Below, piece by piece: positions 54,943 to 63,193 of a stretch of DNA of 64,000 bases (its first letter is position 1; each line of letters opens with the position of its first letter). The position numbers and the translations under genes are program-made. Under the pieces are notes generated by a model. That model saw nothing but the letters and a program-made list of their open reading frames with translations. It had not been told where the DNA came from and made no database searches. The DNA comes from Allomeiothermus silvanus DSM 9946 (GTDB taxonomy: Bacteria > Deinococcota > Deinococci > Deinococcales > Thermaceae). The stretch covers positions 1-64,000 of the forward strand of contig NC_014212.1 of NCBI RefSeq assembly GCF_000092125.1, given 5' to 3'.

Positions 54943-55986
54943 GTGCGCCTTTTGCGCTTGCGGCAGACCCACTTTCGCAACCTGAAGTCCCCAGAGTTCG
55001 CGCCTGCGCCGGGGCTCACCACGGTGGTGGGCGGTAACGCACAGGGCAAGAGCAACCTGCTCGAGGCCATCTACCTAGCCCTGGGCGGCGAACTCAAAAA
55101 CGGTCTCTCCGACCGGATCGCTTTCGGACAGACCGAGGCTTGGGTCTATGCCGAGGTAGAGACCCAGTTTGGGCTGAGCCGCCTGGAGAATAAGCTCTCC
55201 CTACCTCGCCCTGGCACACCGGGGGGCCGCGAATTGTGGCTCAACGAGACGAGCGCTAGCCTCAAGGAGTTTGCCCAGCTGCCGGGGGCAGTGCTGCTAG
55301 GGCCGGATGATTTGGATCTGGTGCTTGGCCCACCGGAGGGGCGCCGCCGCTTCCTTGACTTGCTGTTATCGCGCTTCTCTGCCCGTTACCGCGCGGTGCT
55401 CTCGGCGTATTCGCGGGCTTTGCAACAGCGCAATGCCCTGCTCAAAATGGGCGGCAAGGGGCTCGCGGTGTGGAACGCCGAATTGGCCAAGTACGGCACT
55501 GAGATCCTCAGCCTGCGGCGGCGGATGCTGGGGAAGCTTTCCCCGCTGGCCCGCGAGTCGTACCGCGAGCTGGCCCCTGGCGAACTCCACCTTGAGCTGG
55601 TGGAAACCACCCCACCCGACGAATTTTTACCCGCCCTCGAGGACACCGTACAACAAGACCTCGAGCGCGGGGCAACCAGCATCGGCCCACACCGCGACGA
55701 TCTGGCGATGCGCTTGGACGGGCGCGACGCCTTGAAGTTCGCTAGCCGCGGCGAAGCCCGCTCGATCGCGCTGGCCTTGCGCCTGGGCGAGCATCGCCTC
55801 TTGTGGCAGCACTACGACGAGGCTCCGCTCTTGCTGGTGGATGAGTGGCATACCGAACTTGACCCACGCCGCCGAGGGGCCCTGCTCAGCTATGCCCAGA
55901 GCCTGCCTCAGGCCATCCTGGCTGGGCTCGAGGCCCCCCCGAATGGGGGGGAAGTGGTCTGGATCGAAGCCGGGGTTTGGAGCTGA
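54943..55986 (+). CDS. recF: DNA replication and repair protein RecF
   Basis: RecF is an ABC-type ATPase that with RecO and RecR loads RecA at gaps. The 347 aa form starts at GTG 54943 (VRLLRLRQTHFRNL); an upstream TTG start (54892) would add 17 residues unlike the family. Walker A is VVGGNAQGKSNLLEAIYLA; the signature is degenerate (FASRGEARSIALAL); Walker B is LLLVDEWHTELDPRRRGALL. FRNLKSPEFAPAPGLT at the N-terminus is typical. recF is commonly beside dnaN but here lies about 52 kb away, near a DciA-type gene. Confidence 0.96.
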   Translation: MRLLRLRQTHFRNLKSPEFAPAPGLTTVVGGNAQGKSNLLEAIYLALGGELKNGLSDRIAFGQTEAWVYAEVETQFGLSRLENKLSLPRPGTPGGRELWLNETSASLKEFAQLPGAVLLGPDDLDLVLGPPEGRRRFLDLLLSRFSARYRAVLSAYSRALQQRNALLKMGGKGLAVWNAELAKYGTEILSLRRRMLGKLSPLARESYRELAPGELHLELVETTPPDEFLPALEDTVQQDLERGATSIGPHRDDLAMRLDGRDALKFASRGEARSIALALRLGEHRLLWQHYDEAPLLLVDEWHTELDPRRRGALLSYAQSLPQAILAGLEAPPNGGEVVWIEAGVWS

Positions 55987-56001
55987 GGGCTTATAGGGAT
56001 A

Positions 56002-56769
56002 TTAGGGCGGCAGGAGAAGCTGCAGCCCGCCCCACAGAGCCAAAGCAAGTACCAAGCGCTCGAACAGGGTCTGATCAATCCGATGCAAGAGCCAGCGCCC
56101 TAAAAATGCCCCGACGACCACGGCAGGGAGCAATAGCAAGTCCACCCGTAAGGACTGCCAGGTGATCAGGCCCAGACCTATCGCAAACGGGACCTTGAAC
56201 AGATTCACCGCCAGGAAGAACCAAGCGGTGGTTCCCACAAACTCGAGTTTCCCCAACTGCATCGCCAACAGGTAGAGGGTGGCAAAGGGCCCCGCCGCAT
56301 TCGCCACCATCGTGGTGATCCCGGCGGAAACGCCCATGCTGGCGACGAAGAGCCGCTTGGCCATCGCCGCGAAACCACGCCACCCGGGGGCAGGTATTGG
56401 CGAAGACGGGCGGAAACGCTGAGCCAACTGATACGTGGTCATGAGGACGATCAACCCCCCGATCACGATCCGAAGCTCTGTGTCGCTGATCATCGCCAGG
56501 ATCCCCACCCCCAACAAGATGCCCATCGCCGTCCAAGGGAAAAGCTGCCAGAGCCGCGGCCAGTTGGCGTGGCGGCGCAGTAACGTTACCGCCAGGAAGT
56601 CGCCCACGATCAGCACCGGGAGTAGTGCCCCGGTGGACTCTCTAGCCGGGAAGATTTGGGCGAAGAGGGCGACTGCCAGGACTCCCCCGCCGGGCACACC
56701 CGACTTCGAGGCCCCCACGATTAGGGCTGCAAGGGTAGCGATCAGCCAAGATGCCGGGGTCAGTTCCAC
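56002..56769 (-). CDS. TSUP (TauE/SafE) family membrane transporter
   Basis: A 255 aa carrier with about eight membrane helices of the sulfite-exporter TauE/SafE family, which moves sulfur compounds or organic anions. The paired motifs ALIVGASKSGVPGGGVLAV near the start and ASMGVSAGITTMVANAAGP in the middle are the two diagnostic GxxKxG-like segments. The start is taken as GTG 56769, 9 nt from GGGGAGG; a TTG at 56778 is closer than usual to that site. It is convergent with recF and divergent from the DciA-like gene. Confidence 0.88.
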   Translation of the reverse strand: MELTPASWLIATLAALIVGASKSGVPGGGVLAVALFAQIFPARESTGALLPVLIVGDFLAVTLLRRHANWPRLWQLFPWTAMGILLGVGILAMISDTELRIVIGGLIVLMTTYQLAQRFRPSSPIPAPGWRGFAAMAKRLFVASMGVSAGITTMVANAAGPFATLYLLAMQLGKLEFVGTTAWFFLAVNLFKVPFAIGLGLITWQSLRVDLLLLPAVVVGAFLGRWLLHRIDQTLFERLVLALALWGGLQLLLPP

Positions 56770-56781
56770 AGGGCTCAACCT

Positions 56782-56834
56782 CCCCGCTGCGCGGCGAAAG
56801 AAGCGCCACCCCGCTGCGCGGCGAAAGAAGCGCC
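56782..56834. repeat. Two direct 26-bp repeats with 27-bp period
   Basis: The unit starting CCCCGCTGCGCGGCGAAAGA occurs exactly at 56782-56807 and 56809-56834. Each contains CCGC-TGC-GCGG, a short stem with a TGC loop, like the TTTGC-TGC-GCAAA in the array at 24657-24737, which also has a 27-bp period. It lies in the divergent region between the TSUP and DciA-like genes. Confidence 0.85.
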
Positions 56835-56880
56835 TCGGCTCTCAACATACCCTGCCCCCCTCCCAGTAGACTAAGCCCCG

Positions 56881-57696
56881 ATGGCTAGGCGCAGTTCCAA
56901 CGTCCACCGGCCTGCCGAACTTTTGGGAAAAGTCCTCAAGACCCACGGCCTCGAGCACGGCTTCAAGCGGGGCAAGGTGCTGGCCCTTTGGCCCGAGATA
57001 GCCGGGGAGATGCTGGCCCAGATGAGCGAGGCGGCTGCGCTCGAGGAGGGCGTGCTCTTGGTTTACGTACCCGATTCGGCGGCAGCCTTTCACCTCAAAT
57101 TTCAGCGTGAGGAATTTCTCAAGCGCTACGAGAAACGCCTGCCTGGAGCCGTAAGCGACATTCGTTTTCGAGAAAAGCGCTTTGCCCGCAAGGGCACCGG
57201 CAAGGTCCAGGCGGCCCCTCTGCCCCCCCTCTCCCCCGAGGAGGAATCGCGCCTGCGGGCTTTGGCCGATAAGACCACCGACGAGCTCAAGGCTGCTGTG
57301 TACCGGGCGGCCCGAGCGGTCTTGCAGCGGCAGAAGCTCTCGCCACACCCTCCTTGTATGATCTGCGGCTCGCCCGAACCTGAGAACCCCTGCAAAAGCT
57401 GCCAGCGCCTCCTGGAAGACCCCGCTGTGAAGCGCGAGGCAGGTCGGCTCACCCGCAAGCCGCTCCATCCCAGGCTCGAGGGTGAACCCCTCCAGGCGGC
57501 CAAATATCTGGCACAGATGCGGCTCGAGGCCCAGCTCCGCGAGTTGCTCCCGCAAGTAGTCAAGGAGCCCGATTTGGTAGCGGTCTTGCAGGATACGGCC
57601 CGCCGTTACCTGCAACTTCGCTCGGGGCAGTCCGAAGTCAGACCCTACCTCCACCTCCTCCCCGAGACCTTGCGACAATTCCTCAAAGAGCTTTAG
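56881..57696 (+). CDS. DciA-like (DUF721) protein with zinc-ribbon extension
   Basis: DciA is the ancestral loader or assistant of the DnaB replicative helicase in many bacteria. The N-terminal ~95 residues match DUF721: PAELLGKVLKTHGLEHGFKR, LWPEIAGEMLAQM, and a strand region VLLVYVPDSAAAFHLKFQ. A C-terminal extension of about 170 residues includes CMICGSPEPENPCKSC, a likely CxxC-x8-CxxC zinc ribbon, then helical segments to the end. Total 271 aa, longer than a usual DciA (about 150). The location close to recF agrees with the recF-dciA arrangement of other bacteria. Confidence 0.75.
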   Translation: MARRSSNVHRPAELLGKVLKTHGLEHGFKRGKVLALWPEIAGEMLAQMSEAAALEEGVLLVYVPDSAAAFHLKFQREEFLKRYEKRLPGAVSDIRFREKRFARKGTGKVQAAPLPPLSPEEESRLRALADKTTDELKAAVYRAARAVLQRQKLSPHPPCMICGSPEPENPCKSCQRLLEDPAVKREAGRLTRKPLHPRLEGEPLQAAKYLAQMRLEAQLRELLPQVVKEPDLVAVLQDTARRYLQLRSGQSEVRPYLHLLPETLRQFLKEL

Positions 57697-57699
57697 GCT

Positions 57700-58416
57700 C
57701 TAAAGCTCATACTGGTGTCCGGTGAGAGCAAGCCGACGGCGGCGTTCTTCGTAGTCGGGCATGATTTTGCCCAATAGACGCCAGAAAGCGGGGGAGTGGT
57801 CGAAGATGAGCAAATGGCATACCTCGTGGGCTACCACGTAATCGAGGAGGGGAGAAGGGGCCATCATGAGCCGCCAGTTGAAGCGCAGTTCGCCCTTGAG
57901 GTTGCAACTGCCCCACCTCGAGCGCTGATCGCGGATATAGACTGCCTGGGGAGCCCAGCCCAGCTGTTGGCTGTAAAACTCCACCCGCTCGGGGATGCGC
58001 TCGAGAGCTCGGTCTTTATACCAGACCTCGAGGAGTTTGCGGGCGGTGCTGGCTTTATTGGCCCAGACCTGAAAAGTACCGCCCCATAGCCGCACGGTGG
58101 GCCCCTCTTCCTCCGGTAAGCGCTCGAGGGTGTACTGCCGTCCCAGGTATAAAAGCGGCTCCCCGGTTTCGAACTTGCGCCTAAACGGCAGGCCCATCTC
58201 GGCGAACTCGTTTTGCTTTTCCACGATCCAGGGGGCCTTGGAGAGCACGAAAGCCTCCAGGGTTTCCAGGCGAACCCGATAGGGGGCAGCCACCAACACC
58301 CGTTCAGCGTCTACCTGTAGGCCCACGGTGCGCCGCCTGGAGCTACGCCGGACCTCGAAGACGATCCGGCGCTGCCCAAACTTGACCTGGCCTCGTTCTT
58401 TATCTACTACCCGCAC
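57700..58416 (-). CDS. YgjP-type (M48-like, DUF45) metallopeptidase
   Basis: A predicted zinc peptidase of 238 aa. The active site is VVAHEVCHLLIFDHSPAFW (HExxH with a further His nearby), preceded by the family block RDQRSRWGSCNLKGELRFNWRL (given here as one motif of two parts, RSRWGSC and LRFNWRL). The N-terminal half is the usual beta-rich part (RTVGLQVDAERVLVAAPYRV). Substrate unknown. The GTG start at 58416 follows AAAGGAG by 9 nt. It ends 3 bp from the stop of the convergent DciA-like gene. Confidence 0.92.
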   Translation of the reverse strand: MRVVDKERGQVKFGQRRIVFEVRRSSRRRTVGLQVDAERVLVAAPYRVRLETLEAFVLSKAPWIVEKQNEFAEMGLPFRRKFETGEPLLYLGRQYTLERLPEEEGPTVRLWGGTFQVWANKASTARKLLEVWYKDRALERIPERVEFYSQQLGWAPQAVYIRDQRSRWGSCNLKGELRFNWRLMMAPSPLLDYVVAHEVCHLLIFDHSPAFWRLLGKIMPDYEERRRRLALTGHQYEL

Positions 58417-58483
58417 AGTTCCCGCTCCTTTGGGTCATAAAGCGTGTATGACCCCTGAGCTTAATCATTAATTACCGGATACC

Positions 58484-58508
58484 CCTCGGTGAGCCGAGGT
58501 GCTTTTTG
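58484..58508 (+). terminator. Terminator-like hairpin in an otherwise empty gap
   Basis: CCTCGG and CCGAGG pair around TGAG and are followed by TGCTTTTTG, a terminator shape on the plus strand. No plus-strand gene ends nearby, so its transcript is unknown. The remaining gap (58417-58713, 297 bp) contains a CCGATTA...TAATCGG inverted repeat (58588-58621) with a TATAAT at 58613-58618, and nothing coding that I can support. Confidence 0.55.
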
Positions 58509-58713
58509 TTCTACACCCTCCGACTTTCTCGGGCGAGAGAGAGCGCACAATTAAGACTGTATCGGCGCAGTAAGCCTAAAAAGACAGCCGATTACGCTGA
58601 AAACATAATACCTATAATCGGGGGAAATGGCAACCCCTCTCCTCCCTGAAGCCATGAAAGGGCATCACAACTCATCTCCTAAGGGGCTTTGCTAGGCCTA
58701 ATAAGCAAGCTCA

Positions 58714-59094
58714 TTAACCCTGCATCCACTCCCTCAAGTAACGGCTGACCAGATCGCTGACGTTTACCCCCTCCCGCTCGGCTTTCTCGAGCAGTTTCCT
58801 TTTCTCCTCCAGGCTCATTGGCAGCCACAGGGCGATCTTCTCCTGGCCGTCTTCTACTTTATATTCCCCCCCGAACTCGTCGAGTTGCACCTTACCCTCC
58901 TCACCGTTCTCCCCGTCCTCCCGGCTATCGCCGCGAAACCACGCCTCGAACCACTCCAGGATGCTGTGTTTGAGAAAACGCCACTCGCGCCCCACCTTCC
59001 GCCCCGGTAAATTTCCACTGCGGGCGAGTTCGTAGATGGTTTGCTCGCTCACCCGCAGCATCTTGGCGACCTCCTCGAGCGTCATCACTTCCAT
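58714..59094 (-). CDS. Excisionase-type helix-turn-helix protein with ribbon-helix-helix-like tail
   Basis: A 126 aa DNA-binding protein. Residues 4-50 form a MerR/excisionase-like helix-turn-helix (TLEEVAKMLRVSEQTIYELA, SGNLPGRKVGREWRFLKHSI). A negatively charged linker (EDGENGEEGK) leads to a C-terminal segment (IALWLPMSLEEKRKLLEKAE, REGVNVSDLVSRYL) that resembles a ribbon-helix-helix. Such proteins are often annotated as excisionase-family, but no integrase or phage gene is near. ATG 59094 follows GGGAGGAA. The promoter is given separately. Confidence 0.85.
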   Translation of the reverse strand: MEVMTLEEVAKMLRVSEQTIYELARSGNLPGRKVGREWRFLKHSILEWFEAWFRGDSREDGENGEEGKVQLDEFGGEYKVEDGQEKIALWLPMSLEEKRKLLEKAEREGVNVSDLVSRYLREWMQG

Positions 59095-59116
59095 ACTCTT
59101 CCTCCCATTTTGTACT

Positions 59117-59145
59117 AATCTACATTATCTGATGCTAAATATCAA
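59117..59145 (-). promoter_or_regulatory. Promoter of the helix-turn-helix gene
   Basis: On the minus strand TTGATA (59140-59145) and TAGATT (59117-59122) are separated by 17 bp, and the start codon is 22 nt beyond the -10. The surrounding 59095-59277 region is AT-rich compared with the rest of the window. Confidence 0.65.
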
Positions 59146-59277
59146 TATAGAATACCAAACCGTAACAGAGGAGATTAAATCAGGTCAGCCACCCCTCGCT
59201 CCGCTCGGCGAAAAAAACCCTCAAGGCTAAAGGATCCAAGCCCGGAATGCTTTATGCTTAGAACATAGGAGAAAGCT

Positions 59278-59838
59278 ATGAATCAAGCCGACCCCGAAAC
59301 CGTGAAGGCATTCGTGATCGCCGGGCACCACGACTTCGAGAAGGTGAAGGCCATACTGGAGGAGAACCCCACGCTGCTCGAGGCCAAAGCCCCCTGGAAC
59401 GAGACCGCTTTGCAGGCGGCCTGCCACATGGGGCGGCGGGATATTGCGGCCTGGCTCTTGGAGCGAGGGGCCCAGCCCGACCTCTGCTGCTGGGCGGCCA
59501 TGGGCGAAGTGGAAAAGGTGCGCCAGGCGCTCGAGGCCGACCCCGAGAGCGCCAGCTACCGGGGCGTCCATGGGATGTCGGTGCTGATGCACGCGGCCTT
59601 CGGGGGAAGCCTCGAGGTCGCCAAGCTGCTCCTCGACTACGGGGCCGATACGGTGAACGAGCCGGACGGGGCCAGCAGCCCGCTCCACGGGGCGGCGATG
59701 CGCGGAGACAAAGCCCTGGTGCAACTGCTGCTGGAGCACGGAGCCCGCAAAGACGCCAAAGGTTTCGACGGCAAGACCCCGGCAGAGGTGGCACAGGAGG
59801 CCGGAAACGTGGAGGTGGCGCGGTTGCTCTCGAGCTAA
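59278..59838 (+). CDS. Ankyrin-repeat protein
   Basis: A 186 aa cytoplasmic protein made of about five ankyrin repeats, each about 33 residues. Clear units are NETALQAACHMGRRDIAAWL, LMHAAFGGSLEVAKLLLDYG, SPLHGAAMRGDKALVQLLLE and GKTPAEVAQEAGNVEVARLL. Ankyrin stacks bind other proteins; the partner is unknown. An AGGAGA sequence precedes the ATG. It stands alone, about 100 bp from the next possible gene. Confidence 0.93.
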   Translation: MNQADPETVKAFVIAGHHDFEKVKAILEENPTLLEAKAPWNETALQAACHMGRRDIAAWLLERGAQPDLCCWAAMGEVEKVRQALEADPESASYRGVHGMSVLMHAAFGGSLEVAKLLLDYGADTVNEPDGASSPLHGAAMRGDKALVQLLLEHGARKDAKGFDGKTPAEVAQEAGNVEVARLLSS

Positions 59839-59954
59839 AACCCTTTCGGTCTTAAGACCTAGGCCGCTCTCCGCCCAGGGCATGAAGCGCCCTGGGCGCC
59901 ACTTTTCTAGGCTGGGGGAAAGTTGCCTCGGAACCCGAGGCTCAGGAGGAAGCC

Positions 59955-60179
59955 ATGCAAGACCCCCTCACGTTGCTGGTCCAAGTCCAAGCCGCTCAGA
60001 AAGCCGTCCGCGAACAGATCTGGCTTGAAATAGCCGTCCGGGAAGCTCCGCGCCCGGACTGCCTCCAGACCGGGCTATCCCTGTGGAGGCGCTTGCGGGT
60101 TCGGCTCCATCGGCGCCCGGCAGCGCAGCAGGCGGCGTCTTTTCGCGGCGGTAGCCGGGTGGATGTATGCCTCGCGTAG
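59955..60179 (+). CDS. Possible small protein
   Basis: A 74-codon frame with a good AGGAGG ribosome binding site 5 nt before its ATG. The product (MQDPLTLLVQVQAAQKAVRE at the start, Arg-rich in the second half) matches no family known to me. It overlaps the start of the following SDR-glyoxalase gene by 13 bp. The strong initiation signal is the main support; it may instead be part of that gene's leader. Confidence 0.4.
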   Translation: MQDPLTLLVQVQAAQKAVREQIWLEIAVREAPRPDCLQTGLSLWRRLRVRLHRRPAAQQAASFRGGSRVDVCLA

Positions 60180-61264
60180 CCCTCATCACCGGAGCCAGCC
60201 GGGGGTTGGGGCTGGCGCTCGCTCGAGCCCTGGCCGAGAAAGGCTGGGCGCTGGTTATCGATGCCCGGGGTGCCGAAGCGCTAGAACATGCTCGAGCCGA
60301 ACTCGCCGGAAAGGCTCAGGTGGTGTCGATCCCCGGGGACGTGTCGAATGACTGGCACCTCCAAGCCCTGGTTGAAGCCGCGCAGGAACTGGGTGGCCTC
60401 GACGTGCTCGTCAACAATGCCTCGATCCTGGGGCCGAGCCCCCAGCCGAACCTCGCCGAGTATCCCCTCGAGGTGCTCGAGCAGGTCTATCGGGTCAACG
60501 TCTTGGCTCCCTTGCGGCTGATCCAGCTCGCCTTGCCGGTGTTGAAGCCGGGAGCCCGTATCCTGAATGTCACCTCGGATGCCGGGGTGGAAGCCTACCC
60601 CGGCTGGGGCGGGTACGGCTCGAGCAAGGCTGCGCTCGAGCAGCTTTCCCACGTGTTGGCAGCGGAGCAGCCCGAATTCAAGGTCTACTGGGTGGATCCC
60701 GGTGACATGAACACCCAGATGCACCAAGAAGCCTTTCCCGGCGAGGACATCTCGGACCGGCTTCCCCCCGAGGCCAGTGTCCCGGGGTTTCTGGCCTTGC
60801 TCGAGGGCGATTTGCCGAGCGGGCGCTACAAGGCCCGTGAGATTGGCCAAAAATGGCAGGGGATCCAGGAGTTCCGCATCGCCCTCACCGTGGCAGACTT
60901 CGAGCGGGTGGCTCACTTCTACCGGGACGGGCTGGGCCTCGCGGTGCTCGAGGAGTGGGACCGACCCGATGGCCGGGGGCTGATCTTAGACGCCGGGCGG
61001 GCCACGCTCGAGCTGCTCGACGTTCTCCAGGTCGAGACGGTAGACCGGATCGAAGCTGGGAGGCGGGTCTCGGGGCCGGTGCGGTTTGCCCTTGAGGTGA
61101 GGCACTTAGAGGTGGCGGCTCAAGCCCTGCAAGAAGCCGGAGCCGAGGTGATCCATCCGCCCGTTCGCACCCCCTGGGGCGACCATAACCAGCGCTTGCG
61201 GGCCCCAGACGGGATGCAGATCACCCTCTTCCAAGTAGGGAACACCAAGGAGCCGATTTCATGA
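60167..61264 (+). CDS. SDR oxidoreductase fused to a glyoxalase/bleomycin-resistance (VOC) domain
   Basis: A 365 aa two-domain protein. Residues 1 to about 225 are a short-chain dehydrogenase: nucleotide loop TGASRGLGLALARAL, NNAS motif LVNNASILGP, catalytic Ser in ILNVTSDAG, and YGSSKAALEQL with the Tyr-Lys pair. Residues about 235-355 are a VOC domain: FRIALTVADFERVAHFYRDG, GLGLAVLEEW, and APDGMQITLFQVG, with its usual paired beta-alpha-beta units. The two are in one uninterrupted frame. Its stop overlaps the queA-type start (ATGA). Function unknown; perhaps a reduction coupled to a VOC reaction. Confidence 0.88.
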   Translation: MPRVALITGASRGLGLALARALAEKGWALVIDARGAEALEHARAELAGKAQVVSIPGDVSNDWHLQALVEAAQELGGLDVLVNNASILGPSPQPNLAEYPLEVLEQVYRVNVLAPLRLIQLALPVLKPGARILNVTSDAGVEAYPGWGGYGSSKAALEQLSHVLAAEQPEFKVYWVDPGDMNTQMHQEAFPGEDISDRLPPEASVPGFLALLEGDLPSGRYKAREIGQKWQGIQEFRIALTVADFERVAHFYRDGLGLAVLEEWDRPDGRGLILDAGRATLELLDVLQVETVDRIEAGRRVSGPVRFALEVRHLEVAAQALQEAGAEVIHPPVRTPWGDHNQRLRAPDGMQITLFQVGNTKEPIS

Positions 61265-62349
61265 CGCTGAAGGAACCTTCTCTGGATTTCGTGTTGCCTG
61301 CTGAACTGGAGGCCCGTGAACCCCCCGAGGCCCGTGGCCTGGAGCGCGACCAGGTGCGGTTGATGGTCTCGTACCGCTCGAGCGATCGCCTGGTTCATAC
61401 CCAGTTCCGTGAAATTCCCCAGCACCTCAGGGCTGGTGACGTGTTGGTCATCAACACCTCGGGCACCTTGCCCGCCGCGCTCCCGGCGACTAGGGAAGAT
61501 GGAAAGGAACTGCGGTTGCACCTCTCGAGCCGGCTTCCGGGCGGACTGTGGACGGTGGAGTTGCGGAGGGTGGAGGAGGGGGCGAGCAAACCCTTTTCTG
61601 AGGGACAGGCCGGGGAAACCTTACGCCTACCGGGGAGGGCCTCGGTAAGGCTGTTAACCCGTTACAAGCTGCAGCCAAGCGAAACGCAGGTCCCTACGCC
61701 TTCTCAGGGGAAAACACTCTCGCGCTTGTGGATCGCGACGTTTTCTTTTCCCGACCCAATTCCTTACCTCCTCGAGCACGGCCAGCCTATCCGCTACGGC
61801 TACGTGCCGCGATCCTGGCCCCTCGAGTTCTACCAGAGCGTCTACACCACCGAGATGGGCAGCGCAGAGATGCCCTCGGCGGGGCGGGCCTTCACCGCGG
61901 AGATCATCACCCGGCTGGTGGCGCAGGGGGTTCAGGTGGCCCCGCTTCTGCTGCACACCGGCGTGGCCTCGCTGGAGGACCACGAGCCGCCTTACGAAGA
62001 GTTCTACCGGGTCCCCCCGGAGACCGCCCGCGCGGTCAACCAGGCTCGAGCGGATGGCCGGCGGGTTATAGCGGTCGGTACCACTGTGGTGCGGGCTTTG
62101 GAGACCGTCACCGATGTTTACGGCGTGGTCCACCCCGGCGAGGGCTGGACCCAGCTCGTCATCACCCCCCAGCGCGGGGTACGGGCGGTGGACGGCATCC
62201 TCACCGGCTGGCACGAGCCTAAGGCGACCCACCTGATGATGTTGGAAGCGATTGCGGGGCGGGAACCCCTGGCGGTGGCGTACCGGGCGGCGCTCGAGCG
62301 TCGCTACCTCTGGCACGAGTTCGGCGACCTGCACCTGATTCTGCCTTAG
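61261..62349 (+). CDS. queA: QueA-family S-adenosylmethionine:tRNA ribosyltransferase-isomerase
   Basis: QueA transfers the ribosyl part of AdoMet to preQ1 in tRNA, making epoxyqueuosine. The 362 aa protein has LDFVLPAELEAREPPEARGL, DVLVINTSGTLPAALPA, the conserved middle YQSVYTTEMGSAEMPSAGRAF (central part), LLLHTGV, HEPPYEEFYRVPPETARAVN and AVGTTVVRALETV. The spelling of several motifs departs from E. coli QueA, for example the N-terminal pyrophosphate loop, so a specialised paralogue is possible. Its start overlaps the SDR-glyoxalase stop by ATGA, implying translational coupling. Confidence 0.85.
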   Translation: MTLKEPSLDFVLPAELEAREPPEARGLERDQVRLMVSYRSSDRLVHTQFREIPQHLRAGDVLVINTSGTLPAALPATREDGKELRLHLSSRLPGGLWTVELRRVEEGASKPFSEGQAGETLRLPGRASVRLLTRYKLQPSETQVPTPSQGKTLSRLWIATFSFPDPIPYLLEHGQPIRYGYVPRSWPLEFYQSVYTTEMGSAEMPSAGRAFTAEIITRLVAQGVQVAPLLLHTGVASLEDHEPPYEEFYRVPPETARAVNQARADGRRVIAVGTTVVRALETVTDVYGVVHPGEGWTQLVITPQRGVRAVDGILTGWHEPKATHLMMLEAIAGREPLAVAYRAALERRYLWHEFGDLHLILP

Positions 62350-62488
62350 CAATGAGGCAAGGGTCGCGACGGAAATCTGCGGACAGAAGATATCGGGGAA
62401 TGCATTTCAAACCTGCCGAGTTCATGCAGAAGCTAAGAATCGAGGGCGACATGGCACGCTATCCAGTGGACCACCCCCGGAGGTAAAG

Positions 62489-62824
62489 ATGGCCTATTAC
62501 CTGGTGCGGGCCAAAGCCAAGGGCGACCAGGCAGAACTCAAACGGCGCTTGGACGCGGGCGAGATCCGGGTTATGCGGCCTTTCGGGACCGCGCTGGACG
62601 ATTCGCTGAAGGGGGCCCGGCTCGAGCCTGACGGAACTTGGGTCTGGGAAGAACAAGACTACTGCGTGCCGCCCCTGGCGATGGAGTGGGCAGCGGTGCT
62701 CGATACCTACTTCGAGGGGATCGTGGCGTTGCCTCGCGGCGCTAGCCGGGGGGTCGAGACCGTGCAGAAGGGTCAGGGCTGGAAGCGGCTCGAGCGCTTG
62801 CCGAGCGCCTGGGGGAAGCAGTGA
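62489..62824 (+). CDS. Hypothetical protein
   Basis: A 111 aa soluble protein starting AYYLVRAKAKGDQAELKRRL, with a central TWVWEEQDYCVPPLAMEWAA. I recognise no family, but codon use is normal and a GGAGG (62478-62482) lies 6 nt before the ATG. The next gene's GTG overlaps its TGA stop, so it is a true member of the small operon. The 139 bp between queA and it carry no feature I can support. Confidence 0.7.
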   Translation: MAYYLVRAKAKGDQAELKRRLDAGEIRVMRPFGTALDDSLKGARLEPDGTWVWEEQDYCVPPLAMEWAAVLDTYFEGIVALPRGASRGVETVQKGQGWKRLERLPSAWGKQ

Positions 62825-63189
62825 CCCGCGAAGAGGTGCAAGCCTGGCTCTGCTTTCTGGGGCAGGCCTGGGAAGAAGCCGATGCCGAGAGGGCGGCTGC
62901 GCTGTTTGATCCCCGGGTCAGCTATCAGGAAAACCCCTTCGACCCACCCATTCAGGGGTTTGAGGCAGTGCGGCGCTACTGGCAGGAGAACTTGGCCACC
63001 CAAAGAGCCGTGAAATTCGAGGGGCGGGTTTTAGCGGTGGATGGCGAGGTCGCGGTGGTGAACTGGAGGGTGGGATTTGTCCGAGTGCCCGGCGGTGAGT
63101 ATGTCCGGCTGGATGGGGTGAGCGTGGGCCATTTCGGCGCCGAAGGTAAGCCGGTGCTCTGGCGCGAGTGGTGGCACCGGGGAGAATAA
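62821..63189 (+). CDS. SnoaL-like (NTF2-fold) protein
   Basis: A 122 aa cone-shaped alpha+beta-fold protein of the SnoaL/NTF2-like group. The N-terminal helix pair (VQAWLCFLGQAWEEADAERA) leads to FDPRVSYQENPFDPPIQGFE, the conserved GxxAVRRYW motif (GFEAVRRYWQEN), and strands with VDGEVAVVNWRVGF. Members bind small hydrophobic ligands or act as isomerases. Start GTG 62821 overlaps the previous stop (GTGA). The final function is unknown. Confidence 0.85.
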   Translation: MTREEVQAWLCFLGQAWEEADAERAAALFDPRVSYQENPFDPPIQGFEAVRRYWQENLATQRAVKFEGRVLAVDGEVAVVNWRVGFVRVPGGEYVRLDGVSVGHFGAEGKPVLWREWWHRGE

Positions 63190-63193
63190 GGGT

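Noticed and set aside
59227-59883. A 218-codon antisense frame over the ankyrin gene
   Set aside because: The plus-strand protein has clear ankyrin repeats; the antisense product is His/Gly/Arg-rich shadow sequence.
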